In this document: positions 1-6,012 of the stretch, one piece after another | How positions within the stretch are numbered: the first letter of the stretch is position 1 | Layout: each line of letters begins with the position of its first letter | NCBI GenBank assembly: GCA_937923225.1 | Contig: CALAKR010000002.1 | Span: 1 to 8,668, forward strand | Direction of reading: 5' to 3' | Origin: an uncultured Aquabacterium sp. | GTDB taxonomy: Bacteria; Pseudomonadota; Gammaproteobacteria; Burkholderiales; Burkholderiaceae_C | Length of the DNA: 8,668 bases | Position numbers and translations under genes: made by a program | Notes under the pieces: model-generated | The model's input: the letters and a program-made list of their open reading frames with translations, nothing else | What the model was told of the DNA's origin: nothing | The model's database searches: none

Positions 1-302
1 GCGAAGCGCTGCAGCACGCGCTTGCGGGCAGCGGGGGGCTGGCCGCGCCAGCGGGCGTCGTCGAACGCACGGCGGGCCGATCCCACAGCCAGGTCGATGT
101 CCGCCTGGCGCCCGCGCACCACGGGGGTCAACAGGCGGCCATCGATGGGCGAGCGGCACTCGAAGGTTTCCTCGGCCACGGCTTTCACGCGCTGGCCCTC
201 CACCAGCGCCCGGCCGTCGACCAGGCCTTCGGCGATCAGGGCGTTGGCGCGGTCGTGCCAGATCAGGGCCTGGCCCGTGGGTGGCTGGATGAGATCGGTC
301 AT
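1..302 (-). CDS. puuC: PuuC/KauB-like NAD(P)-dependent aldehyde dehydrogenase, N-terminal part only
   Basis: The reading frame runs from ATG at 302-300 off the left edge, giving about 100 residues beginning MTDLIQPPTGQALIWHD. A purine-rich ribosome site (GAGGAG, plus-strand 310-315) lies 7 nt before the ATG and supports this start. The visible part is the N-terminal segment of the aldehyde dehydrogenase fold. It has the features of PuuC-type enzymes: an ECRSPIDGRLL stretch around residues 48-58, then the DIDLAVGSARRAFDDARWRG helix typical of this subfamily. The catalytic Cys and Glu and the NAD site lie outside the window. Family members oxidise gamma-glutamyl-gamma-aminobutyraldehyde or 4-guanidino/4-aminobutyraldehyde to the acid in the cytoplasm. 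The neighbouring ligase, hydrolase and aminotransferase genes fit that role. It is separated from those genes by a ParA gene on the opposite strand, so it probably has its own promoter in 303-457. The exact aldehyde substrate is inferred. Confidence 0.85.
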   Translation of the reverse strand, partial: MTDLIQPPTGQALIWHDRANALIAEGLVDGRALVEGQRVKAVAEETFECRSPIDGRLLTPVVRGRQADIDLAVGSARRAFDDARWRGQPPAARKRVLQRF

Positions 303-342
303 GGCACGGCTCCTCGTCTTGGCATGCCCCACTTTAGCCAAT

Positions 343-375
343 CAGGGCGCCTCCTGCAGCGCCCTGCCTCCTGCA
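343..375. repeat. Inverted repeat plus overlapping 10-bp direct repeat between puuC and the ParA gene
   Basis: CAGGGCGC (343-350) and GCGCCCTG (359-366) form a perfect 8-bp stem with an 8-nt loop. The 10-mer GCCTCCTGCA occurs at 349-358 and again at 366-375, a 17-bp period. Both sit in the 155-bp divergent intergenic region, so an operator or transcript hairpin is possible. There is no T-run, so a simple intrinsic terminator is unlikely. Its function is unknown. Confidence 0.45.
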
Positions 376-380
376 TGGCA

Positions 381-414
381 TATAGTTGACAACACCCTGC
401 CCCGCCCTGGCGGG
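381..414 (+). promoter_or_regulatory. Possible promoter and operator region of the ParA gene
   Basis: TATAGT at 381-386 matches the -10 consensus at 5 of 6 positions and is the only AT-rich island in the region. No recognisable -35 hexamer lies 16-18 nt upstream; the 343-366 stem covers that position. TTGACA at 386-391 has no -10 box at the right distance. A perfect interrupted palindrome, CCCGCC-CT-GGCGGG (401-414), lies where a repressor site just after the start of transcription would be. The evidence is weak and the call is tentative. Confidence 0.3.
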
Positions 415-457
415 ACGGGCGATCCGTCCATCCTGAACAACCGAGAGGAAACGCAGC

Positions 458-1081
458 ATGCCGGTGATCGTGGTCGCCAATCCCAAGGGAGGCGTGGGCA
501 AGTCCACGCTGTCGAGCAATGTCGCGGGCTACTGGGCCAACCAGGGGCACGCCGTGATGCTGGGCGACATCGACCGCCAGCAATCCTCGCAGCTGTGGCG
601 GCAACTGCGCCCGCCGCACCTGGCGCCCATCGCCGCGTGGGACATCGACCAGGACGAGATCGCCAAGCCGCCCAAGGGCACCACCCACGTCGTGCTGGAC
701 ACGCCCGCCGGCATGCACGGCAAGAAGGTGGACGCGGTGATGAAGCTGGCCGATCTGGTGCTGATCCCGCTGCAGGCCAGCGTGTTCGACATCTACCCCA
801 CGCGCGAGTTCATCGCCGACCTGGCCAGCCGCAAGCGTTCGGACAAGGTGCGCATCGCCGTGGTCGGCAACCGCATCAAGGACCACACCAAGGCCACGGA
901 GCACCTGCGCGAGTTCCTGGCCACACTGGATGTACCCGTGCTCAGCCTGCTGCGCGACACGCAGAACTACGCCCACCTGGCCGCGCACGGCCTGACGCTG
1001 TTCGACGTGGCGCCCGCCAAGGTCGAGAAGGATCTGGCCCAGTGGGCGCCGATCACGCAGTGGCTGGACGGCAAAGGCTGA
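458..1081 (+). CDS. Orphan ParA-family (MinD/ParA) P-loop ATPase, 207 aa
   Basis: This is a soluble, single-domain ParA-type ATPase. Visible motifs are the deviant Walker A box KGGVGKST at residues 10-17 (signature Lys10 and Lys15), the Walker A' motif GDIDRQQS at 36-43 with Asp37 and Asp39, and the Walker B motif VVLDTPAG at 78-85 with Asp81. There is no N-terminal helix-turn-helix, so it resembles small type Ib-like or cargo-positioning ParAs rather than the large plasmid type. ATG at 458 is preceded by AGAGGA (444-449) at good spacing, and the Walker A box begins only 10 residues in, so the start is secure. Family members use ATP-dependent dimerisation and non-specific DNA binding to segregate plasmids or chromosomes or to place protein complexes. 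No ParB, parS-like site or other partner is visible. The gene lies antiparallel inside a polyamine catabolism cluster and ends 21 nt before the convergent aminotransferase stop. Its cargo is unknown. Confidence 0.9.
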   Translation: MPVIVVANPKGGVGKSTLSSNVAGYWANQGHAVMLGDIDRQQSSQLWRQLRPPHLAPIAAWDIDQDEIAKPPKGTTHVVLDTPAGMHGKKVDAVMKLADLVLIPLQASVFDIYPTREFIADLASRKRSDKVRIAVVGNRIKDHTKATEHLREFLATLDVPVLSLLRDTQNYAHLAAHGLTLFDVAPAKVEKDLAQWAPITQWLDGKG

Positions 1082-1087
1082 GTCTTT

Positions 1088-1117
1088 CGCGGGCTGGCGT
1101 CTTCACACCCAGCCGCG
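1088..1117. terminator. Hairpin between convergent ParA and aminotransferase genes, possible bidirectional terminator
   Basis: CGCG(g)GCTGG at 1088-1097 pairs with CCAGCCGCG at 1109-1117, giving nine base pairs, one bulged G and an 11-nt loop. It spans the convergent gene ends and overlaps the aminotransferase stop codon. No T-tract follows on either strand, so efficient intrinsic termination is doubtful. It may only be a structure that blocks read-through or protects 3' ends. Confidence 0.25.
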
Positions 1118-2500
1118 CTGCTGCACATCCACCCAGGTCAGCTCCAGGCAGCGCCGGATGCGGGCCATCAGTTCATCGATCAGCTCGCGCGTGAGGATCA
1201 GCGGCGGCGCGATGATCATGCGGTCGCCCACCGCGCGCATGATCAGGCCATTGCTGAAGCAGTGGCCGCGGCACACCATGCCCACCGACAGGGCCGGATC
1301 GAAGGGCTCGGCGCGCGTGTTGCCCTCAGCCTTGCGCCGCACGAGCCGGATCGCGCCCATCAGCCCGCAGGTCTCGGCCTCGCCCACCAGCGGATGCGCC
1401 TGCAGCGCCGCGAACTGCTGCGCCAGGTAGGGCCCGGTGTCGTCGTGCACACGCTGCACCAGGCCTTCGCGCTCGATCACATCCAGGTTGGCCAGGGCCA
1501 CGGCGCAGGCCACGGGGTGGCCGCTGTAGGTGTAGCCGTGGTTGAACTCGCCGCCCTGCTCGATCAAGGTGCGTGCCACGCGGTTGCCCACCAGCACGCC
1601 ACCGAGCGGGATGTAGCCCGAGCTCACGCCCTTGGCGAAGGTGATCAGATCCGGCCGCGCGCCGAAGTGCTCGCAGCCGAACCATTGCCCCGTGCGCCCG
1701 AAGCCGCAGATGACCTCGTCGGACACCAGCAGCACGCCGTACTGGTCGCAGATGCGCTGGATCTCGGGCCAGTAGGTATCCGGCGGGATGATGACGCCGC
1801 CCGCGCCCTGCACCGGCTCGCCGATGAAGGCGGCCACCTTGTCGGGCCCCACCTCCAAGATCTTGTATTCCAGCCACGAGGCCGCGCGCCGTCCGAAATC
1901 ATCCCGGCTTTCGCCCGGCTGGCCCAGCGCCGCGAAATAGGGCTGCTCGATGTGCACGATGCCCGGGATAGGCAGGCCGCCCTGCGCGTGCATGTCCACC
2001 ATGCCGCCCAATGAAGCGCCGGCCATGGTGGAGCCGTGGTACGCATTGAGACGGCTGATGATGGTGTGCCGCCCGGGCTGGCCCTGCAGATCCCAGTAGC
2101 GACGCACTAGGCGCACCACGGTGTCGTTGCCCTCCGAGCCCGAGCCGCTGAAGAACACGTGCTGGAACTGCGGCGGGCTCAGTTGCGCCAGCTTCTCGGC
2201 CAGCGCGATGGATGGCGGCGTGGCCGTCTGGAAGAAGGCGTTGTAGAAGGGCAGTGTCTGCAACTGCTGCGTGGCCGCGTCAATCAGCTCCTGGCGGCCA
2301 TAGCCCACGTTCACGCACCACAGGCCGCTCATCGCGTCGAAGATCTGCTGGCCTTCGCTGTCCCACAGCCACACGCCCTCGCCGCGCGTGATGATGCGCG
2401 AGCCCTTGGCGGCCAGGGCCTGGTGGTCGGTGAAGGGATGCAGGAAGTGGGCGGCATCGGCGGCCTGCCAGTCCTTGGTGGTGCGATCCACGGTGCTCAT
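1103..2500 (-). CDS. spuC: SpuC-like class III omega-aminotransferase (putrescine:pyruvate type), PLP-dependent
   Basis: This is a 465-aa fold-type I aminotransferase of class III. It likely moves the terminal amine of putrescine (or a glutamylated or related diamine) to pyruvate, giving alanine and an aminoaldehyde for the PuuC-like dehydrogenase. Lys290 in FAKGVSSGYIPLGG is the Schiff-base lysine. Asp261 in VSDEVICGFGRTG contacts the pyridine nitrogen. GSGSEGND at 118-125 binds the cofactor phosphate, AYHGS at 153-157 stacks on the ring, and Glu228 lies in GEPVQGAGG. Trp61 and Arg422 fall where omega-transaminases carry their substrate-pocket Trp and flexible Arg. The length is typical of SpuC-like enzymes. 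ATG at 2500 has GGAG (plus-strand 2506-2509) 5 nt upstream. It lies 37 nt after the ligase gene in the same direction and is probably co-transcribed. A related omega-amino acid aminotransferase such as beta-alanine:pyruvate type is possible, but context favours polyamines. Confidence 0.88.
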   Translation of the reverse strand: MSTVDRTTKDWQAADAAHFLHPFTDHQALAAKGSRIITRGEGVWLWDSEGQQIFDAMSGLWCVNVGYGRQELIDAATQQLQTLPFYNAFFQTATPPSIALAEKLAQLSPPQFQHVFFSGSGSEGNDTVVRLVRRYWDLQGQPGRHTIISRLNAYHGSTMAGASLGGMVDMHAQGGLPIPGIVHIEQPYFAALGQPGESRDDFGRRAASWLEYKILEVGPDKVAAFIGEPVQGAGGVIIPPDTYWPEIQRICDQYGVLLVSDEVICGFGRTGQWFGCEHFGARPDLITFAKGVSSGYIPLGGVLVGNRVARTLIEQGGEFNHGYTYSGHPVACAVALANLDVIEREGLVQRVHDDTGPYLAQQFAALQAHPLVGEAETCGLMGAIRLVRRKAEGNTRAEPFDPALSVGMVCRGHCFSNGLIMRAVGDRMIIAPPLILTRELIDELMARIRRCLELTWVDVQQRGWV

Positions 2501-2537
2501 GCGGTCTCCATGCTTCTCGTTGTCGTGCCTCGCTGTG

Positions 2538-3911
2538 TCAGACGTGCAGCAACAGGTGCTCGCGCTCCCACGGCGAGATCACCTTCATGAACTCGGCGTG
2601 CTCCACGTCCTTGATCTCGGAGTAGACGGTGATGAAGTCCTGCCCCAGGATCTGCGCCAGGTCGGCCTCGTCGCGCAGTTGGGCCACGGCCTCACCCAGG
2701 CTGCGCGGCAGCTGGAAATCGGCCAGGTAGGCATCACCCCGGCATTCGGGCGTGGGCTCGATCTGCCGCGTCATGCCCAGATAGCCGCAGGCCAGGGTGG
2801 CGGCCAGGGCCACGTAGGGGTTGGCGTCGGCGCCGATGATGCGGTTCTCGATGCGGCGCGAGGCGGGCGTGGCCACCGGCGCGCGGATGCCCACGGTGCG
2901 GTTGTCGGTGCCCCACTGTATGTTGATGGGCGCGGCGTTGGAGCGCACCAGGCGGCGGTAGCTGTTCACGTAGGGCGCGAACAGGGCCATGGCCGCCGGC
3001 GCATAGCGCTGCAGCCCGCCGATGAACCAGTAGAAGGCCTTGGACGGGCTGCCATCCGGGTTGCTGAAGATGTTCTCGCCGTTGTCCACCCGCTCCACGC
3101 TCTGGTGGATGTGCATGGCGCTGCCCGGCTCGCCGGCCATGGGCTTGGCCATGAAGGTGGCGTACATCTCGTGGCGCAGCGCGGCCTCGCGGATGGTGCG
3201 CTTGAAGAAGAACACCTCGTCGGCCAGGCCCAGCGGGTGGTCGTGGAAGAAGTTGATCTCCATCTGGCCGGCGCCCACCTCGTGGATCAAGGTGTCCACG
3301 TTGAGCTCCATCTGCTCGCAGTAGGCGTAGATGTCCTCGAACAGCGGGTCGAACTCGTTGACGGCGTCGATGGAATAGGCCTGGCGCGAGGTCTCGGCGC
3401 GGCCACTGCGGCCACGCGGCGGGCGCAGCGGCATGTTGGGGTCGATGCTGCGCTCGATCAGGTAGAACTCCAGCTCAGGCGCCACCACGGGCGACCAACC
3501 CTGATCGGCATAGAGCTGGCACACGCGCTTGAGCACGGAGCGCGGCGCGTAGGGGATCAGGTGGCCGTCGCGGTCATAGCAGTCGTGCACCACCTGGGCC
3601 GTGGGATCAGACGCCCAGGGCACGATGCGCACGGTGCGCGGATCGGGCTGCAGGTGCATGTCCCGGTCGGTGGGTGTGATGACGTCGTAGTAAGGCCCTT
3701 CTGAAGGGAACTCGCCCGTCACGCCGATGGCGACGATGGCCTCGGGCAGGCGCATGCCGCGGTCTTCGGTGAACTTCTCGCGCGGCAGGATCTTCCCGCG
3801 CGCCACGCCGGTGAGGTCAGGCACCAGGCATTCGATCTCCGTGACCCGCCGCTCGTCGAGCCAATGTTCCAGGTCACTGAAGGAGGTGGGCACTCTGGAG
3901 GATGGCGGCAT
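2538..3911 (-). CDS. puuA: Glutamate-putrescine ligase (gamma-glutamylpolyamine synthetase), glutamine synthetase superfamily
   Basis: This 457-aa protein would join L-glutamate to putrescine with ATP to make gamma-glutamylputrescine, the entry step of the glutamylated pathway. It has the full glutamine synthetase layout: an N-terminal beta-grasp domain (about residues 20-110) and a catalytic domain with metal ligands Glu146 and Glu148 (APELEFY), Glu211 and Glu218 (HEVGAGQMEIN), and His267 and His269 (SAMHIHQS). Substrate and ATP residues lie in NSYRRLV (316-322) and WGTDNRTVGIRAP (333-345). The adenylylated tyrosine loop of true bacterial glutamine synthetase (NLYDLPPEE-like) is absent, which, with the neighbours, marks it as PuuA/SpuB-like rather than GlnA. 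The only nearby ATG is at 3911. Its ribosome site is weak (GAAAGA), and with a gap of 18 nt to the upstream hydrolase stop it may depend on coupled translation. Putrescine versus longer polyamines or monoamines as substrate cannot be told from sequence. Confidence 0.9.
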   Translation of the reverse strand: MPPSSRVPTSFSDLEHWLDERRVTEIECLVPDLTGVARGKILPREKFTEDRGMRLPEAIVAIGVTGEFPSEGPYYDVITPTDRDMHLQPDPRTVRIVPWASDPTAQVVHDCYDRDGHLIPYAPRSVLKRVCQLYADQGWSPVVAPELEFYLIERSIDPNMPLRPPRGRSGRAETSRQAYSIDAVNEFDPLFEDIYAYCEQMELNVDTLIHEVGAGQMEINFFHDHPLGLADEVFFFKRTIREAALRHEMYATFMAKPMAGEPGSAMHIHQSVERVDNGENIFSNPDGSPSKAFYWFIGGLQRYAPAAMALFAPYVNSYRRLVRSNAAPINIQWGTDNRTVGIRAPVATPASRRIENRIIGADANPYVALAATLACGYLGMTRQIEPTPECRGDAYLADFQLPRSLGEAVAQLRDEADLAQILGQDFITVYSEIKDVEHAEFMKVISPWEREHLLLHV

Positions 3912-3929
3912 GGGGTCTTTCGGTAATGC

Positions 3930-4736
3930 TCAGCGGTTCAATCGCTGCAATCGTTGGTCACGCTCGTCTCGATGCTGTCGACAGGCGTCGCCGAAGGCCT
4001 CGAACAGGCGTCGGGACACGGGGTTCTCGGCCGCCAGCCACTCGGGGTGCCACTGCAGGCACAGGCTGAAGGCGGCGGGGCGCTCGTCGTCGGGCGTCCA
4101 GGTGAAGGCCTCGACCACGCCATCGGGGGCCAACGCCTCGGCGCGCAGGCCGGGGGCCAGGCGGTTCACGCCCTGGCCGTGCAGGCTGTTGACCATGAAC
4201 TGGCCGTCCTCGACCACGCTCACTCCCTCTAGCGTGCGTTCGAGCAACCCCCCGCCCTGGATGTGCACCGGGTGCGCGAAGCCGTATTCGACCTCGACCG
4301 GCTGGGTGCCGTCGCCCCGGTGGTCGCGCAGGCCGGGCTGCTGGTGCACGGCCTGGTGCAGCGAGCCGCCCAGGGCCACGTTGACCTCCTGAAAGCCGCG
4401 GCAGATGCCCAGCACGGGCACGCGCTCGCGCAGGGCGCGCCGGATGATGGGCAGCGTCCAGGCGTCACGCGCAGGGTCCAGCGGCAGGGTGGGGTCGAGC
4501 ACCTCTTCGCCAAAGTGGCTGGGGTGCACGTTGGAGGGGGAGCCGGTCAGCAGCAGGCCGTCGGCCAGGTCGAGCAGGGTGTCCAGTTCCTCAGGCAGGG
4601 CGCCGGGCACCACCAGGGGCACGCAGCCGGCCATCCGCACGGCGTCGAGGTACTTCTTGCCGGCCACATGGAAAGGGTGGCGGCCCAACTCCCGCTGACA
4701 GGCGGGCACCAGCACAACAGGTGCAGGGCGACTCAT
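3930..4736 (-). CDS. puuD: Gamma-glutamyl-GABA hydrolase, class I glutamine amidotransferase-like (PuuD/SpuA)
   Basis: This 268-aa cytoplasmic peptidase C26-type enzyme would cleave gamma-glutamyl-GABA to glutamate and GABA, the last step after ligase and dehydrogenase action. Counting from ATG at 4736, the nucleophile is Cys112 in GICRGFQEVN, with His230 and Glu232 in QWHPEW completing the triad. The HPFHVAGKKYLDAVRMAGCVPLVVP opening (about residues 20-45) and LLLTGSPSNVHP (62-73) are typical of this family. An in-frame GTG at 4745 would add three residues. I prefer the ATG because the predicted sigma-54 start of transcription falls near 4750, leaving almost no leader for the GTG. The ribosome site is poor for either start. 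It is the first gene of the minus-strand run, 18 nt before puuA. The order hydrolase, ligase, aminotransferase is that of P. aeruginosa spuABC. The last 15 or so residues are an Arg/Gln/Asp-rich charged tail. Confidence 0.9.
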   Translation of the reverse strand: MSRPAPVVLVPACQRELGRHPFHVAGKKYLDAVRMAGCVPLVVPGALPEELDTLLDLADGLLLTGSPSNVHPSHFGEEVLDPTLPLDPARDAWTLPIIRRALRERVPVLGICRGFQEVNVALGGSLHQAVHQQPGLRDHRGDGTQPVEVEYGFAHPVHIQGGGLLERTLEGVSVVEDGQFMVNSLHGQGVNRLAPGLRAEALAPDGVVEAFTWTPDDERPAAFSLCLQWHPEWLAAENPVSRRLFEAFGDACRQHRDERDQRLQRLNR

Positions 4737-4759
4737 TGGGAACACTCGTGATCTTGTTG

Positions 4760-4777
4760 TTGCATCCAGTGTGCCAA
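4760..4777 (-). promoter_or_regulatory. Sigma-54 (RpoN) -24/-12 promoter for the puuD-puuA-spuC genes
   Basis: Read on the minus strand, the site is TTGGCACACTGGATGCAA. The consensus is YTGGCAC-N5-TTGCW; this has the full TTGGCAC -24 element, the required 10-nt gap between GG and GC, and ATGCA (one mismatch) at -12. The start of transcription would be near 4750, about 14 nt before the puuD ATG at 4736. An overlapping sigma-70 candidate, TTGACA (4795-4790) with a poor CACACT -10 (4773-4768) at 16 nt, also exists. RpoN control of nitrogen and polyamine catabolism is well known in other bacteria; activity here is inferred. Confidence 0.6.
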
Positions 4778-4830
4778 AGCCATGGGCGCTGTCAACGGGA
4801 CTGCTCCGTGGCCCGCGAGGACATAAGGAG

Positions 4831-4841
4831 ATGTGTCACAT
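4831..4841. promoter_or_regulatory. Perfect palindrome ATGTG-T-CACAT, possible activator or repressor site
   Basis: This 11-bp perfect dyad lies about 85 bp upstream of the predicted sigma-54 start, a usual distance for an enhancer-binding protein. Only one copy is visible, whereas such activators normally use paired sites. It could instead be chance or serve the plus-strand gene. Confidence 0.3.
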
Positions 4842-4911
4842 GCCACGCGCCCCGTGGCCCCCTGAGCAAGCGGAAATCAGTCCCTTCATGACCGAAAACC
4901 CACTGACTACC

Positions 4912-4940
4912 TTGGGGAGTTCGGCCAAGCCCGCTACACT
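4912..4940 (+). promoter_or_regulatory. Possible sigma-70 promoter for the two-helix membrane protein gene
   Basis: TTGGGG (4912-4917) and TACACT (4935-4940) are separated by exactly 17 nt. The -35 keeps only the TTG core; the -10 matches 4 of 6, including the key A2 and T6. Transcription would begin near 4947, giving a leader of about 90 nt before GTG at 5037. This is the best plus-strand candidate in the intergenic region, but it is moderate at best. Confidence 0.35.
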
Positions 4941-4951
4941 GGGATCCACAA

Positions 4952-4964
4952 CAAGGCCACCTTG
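4952..4964. repeat. CAAGG-CCA-CCTTG dyad near the predicted transcription start
   Basis: A 5+5 bp perfect inverted repeat lies about 5-17 nt after the predicted start near 4947, an operator-like place. A longer version, CAAGGGTGGCCACCTTG, lies at 5922-5938 before the diguanylate cyclase gene; they share the 10-mer GGCCACCTTG. That 10-mer also occurs inside the aminotransferase gene (1832-1841) without the dyad, so chance is not excluded. Confidence 0.3.
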
Positions 4965-5036
4965 CTCCCATGATGAGGCGGCCACATCACCAGCCCGCTT
5001 GGCCAAACCTGGCGGGCCCCTCAGGGAAGCCGTTTC

Positions 5037-5831
5037 GTGGACCGCCCAAACGCAGCCACAGCCCCCATGCCCGACCTGCCGTCACCCGGGACAGGCAGCC
5101 AGGCAGCCCAGGCACTCGACCGCCTGTTGCAGCGCCGCCCGCCCGTGCTGCTGGATCTGCGTGCCTCCTGCAGAAGGGCCTACCATGCCGAGGTCACGAT
5201 CAGCGCCGCCCTGACGGTGGCCGCCCTGGTCTTCAGCTTTCTGCTGGCGATCAGCCTGCTGCAGCCCACGGCCGTCAGCCAGGCGCTTCGGCCCTTCCTG
5301 CTGCTGTCAGCCGGTGCGCTCAGCGCCTTGGCCGGGGTCTACCTCACTTGGCGGCGCTGCCGCCCGCGCAACGGCACCACGGCGCCCGACACCCTGGAGG
5401 CCCGCGAGATCGACCTGATCCGAGGCCTGTTCCGCATCAGCATCCATGACCGGCGCTCGCTGCAGCCAATCTTCCGCGCCGAGATTGGCTTCGACCGCCT
5501 GGTGGCCCTGTGCGAGGTCGATCAGCGCCCCCGCCTGCTGCCCTGGCCCCGCCGCCCCATGGCCCGCCTGGTGCTGATGGAGCGCGGCACCGGCCTGGCC
5601 GGCCCACGCCGCCGCCCCTTGTGGGAGATCCACAGCACCCCGGCTGTGGCCCGGCGCAAGAAAGCCGCCAGCCGCTCCGCCTGGGACAGCGCCCGCACCG
5701 CCTGGGTACCTCCGGCCGAGATGCACGAGGTCATCGAGGTGTTCATGGCCCGCACCGGCCTGACCGTGCGCCACGCGGCCATCGAGCCGGACACGAGCGC
5801 ATCCTCCGAGACGCTGTCCATCAGCCACTGA
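5037..5831 (+). CDS. Predicted inner-membrane protein with two transmembrane helices, function unknown
   Basis: I do not recognise a family for this 264-aa protein. It has an N-terminal cytoplasmic-looking stretch rich in Pro, Ala and Arg (1-50), two hydrophobic segments (about 53-75 and 85-106) forming a hairpin, and a long basic C-terminal domain (about 107-264). By the positive-inside rule, the RR/RRCRPR residues around 47 and 106-111 suggest both ends face the cytoplasm. The C-terminal part holds a mixed alpha/beta-looking stretch, REIDLIRGLFRISIHDRR (123-140), and a basic RRKK cluster near 206. GTG at 5037 is preceded by AGGGAAG (5023-5029) at good spacing. The next choice, ATG at 5067 (residue 11), has no ribosome site. 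It is transcribed divergently from the polyamine genes and followed by a likely terminator, so it appears to be a single-gene unit. Codon usage is normal for the region, so it is probably a real gene. Confidence 0.75.
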   Translation: MDRPNAATAPMPDLPSPGTGSQAAQALDRLLQRRPPVLLDLRASCRRAYHAEVTISAALTVAALVFSFLLAISLLQPTAVSQALRPFLLLSAGALSALAGVYLTWRRCRPRNGTTAPDTLEAREIDLIRGLFRISIHDRRSLQPIFRAEIGFDRLVALCEVDQRPRLLPWPRRPMARLVLMERGTGLAGPRRRPLWEIHSTPAVARRKKAASRSAWDSARTAWVPPAEMHEVIEVFMARTGLTVRHAAIEPDTSASSETLSISH

Positions 5832-5863
5832 ACCGCACAACGCCCTCGGGCAAAGCTTGACGA

Positions 5864-5886
5864 GTACGGGCAAAACCGTGCTTTTT
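5864..5886 (+). terminator. Rho-independent terminator after the membrane protein gene
   Basis: GTACGG (5864-5869) pairs with CCGTGC (5876-5881), including one G-U pair, around a GCAAAA loop. The stem is followed directly by TTTTT (5882-5886). It begins 32 nt after the stop at 5831. The stem is short but the form is classic. Confidence 0.55.
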
Positions 5887-5921
5887 GTCACATTCGCCAG
5901 CGGTGTGGAACGCTAGTGTGG

Positions 5922-5938
5922 CAAGGGTGGCCACCTTG
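5922..5938. repeat. CAAGGGTGGCCACCTTG dyad upstream of the diguanylate cyclase gene
   Basis: The arms CAAGG(g)TGG and CCACCTTG pair over eight positions with one bulged G. The core GGTGGCCACC (5926-5935) is a perfect 10-bp palindrome. It is operator-like and related to the dyad at 4952-4964. The rest of 5832-6012 shows no confident promoter. Confidence 0.35.
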
Positions 5939-6012
5939 TGGCTGTCGCGAGACGCCAATCCCTCGCGGCCCGCGACAATGGTGGATTGCGCGCAACACCC
6001 CGAGAGACCGTC

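Noticed and set aside
331..348. Possible sigma-54-like GG-N10-GC pair before puuC on the minus strand
   Set aside because: The spacing fits, but the -24 element is only TTGGC and the -12 element lacks TT before GC, so it is much poorer than the site at 4760-4777.
386..391. Perfect TTGACA as a -35 box for the ParA gene
   Set aside because: Only GC-rich sequence lies 16-18 nt downstream, so no -10 box can be paired with it.
22..1194. A 390-codon plus-strand frame spanning the left end
   Set aside because: It crosses the puuC antisense strand and the ParA gene in a different frame. The product is Arg/Pro/Ala/His-rich, and the ParA frame has intact Walker motifs.
1262..2014. A 250-codon plus-strand frame
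   Set aside because: It is the antisense shadow of the aminotransferase; no ribosome site or domain.
2388..3704. A 438-codon plus-strand open frame
   Set aside because: It is antisense to puuA and has the same Val/His/Gly-rich antisense composition with no recognisable motif.
5938..6012. Longer GTG-initiated start for the GGDEF protein
   Set aside because: The extra 25 residues precede the PAS domain without domain character, and the GTG overlaps the 5922-5938 dyad. GTG 6013 has a better-placed ribosome site.
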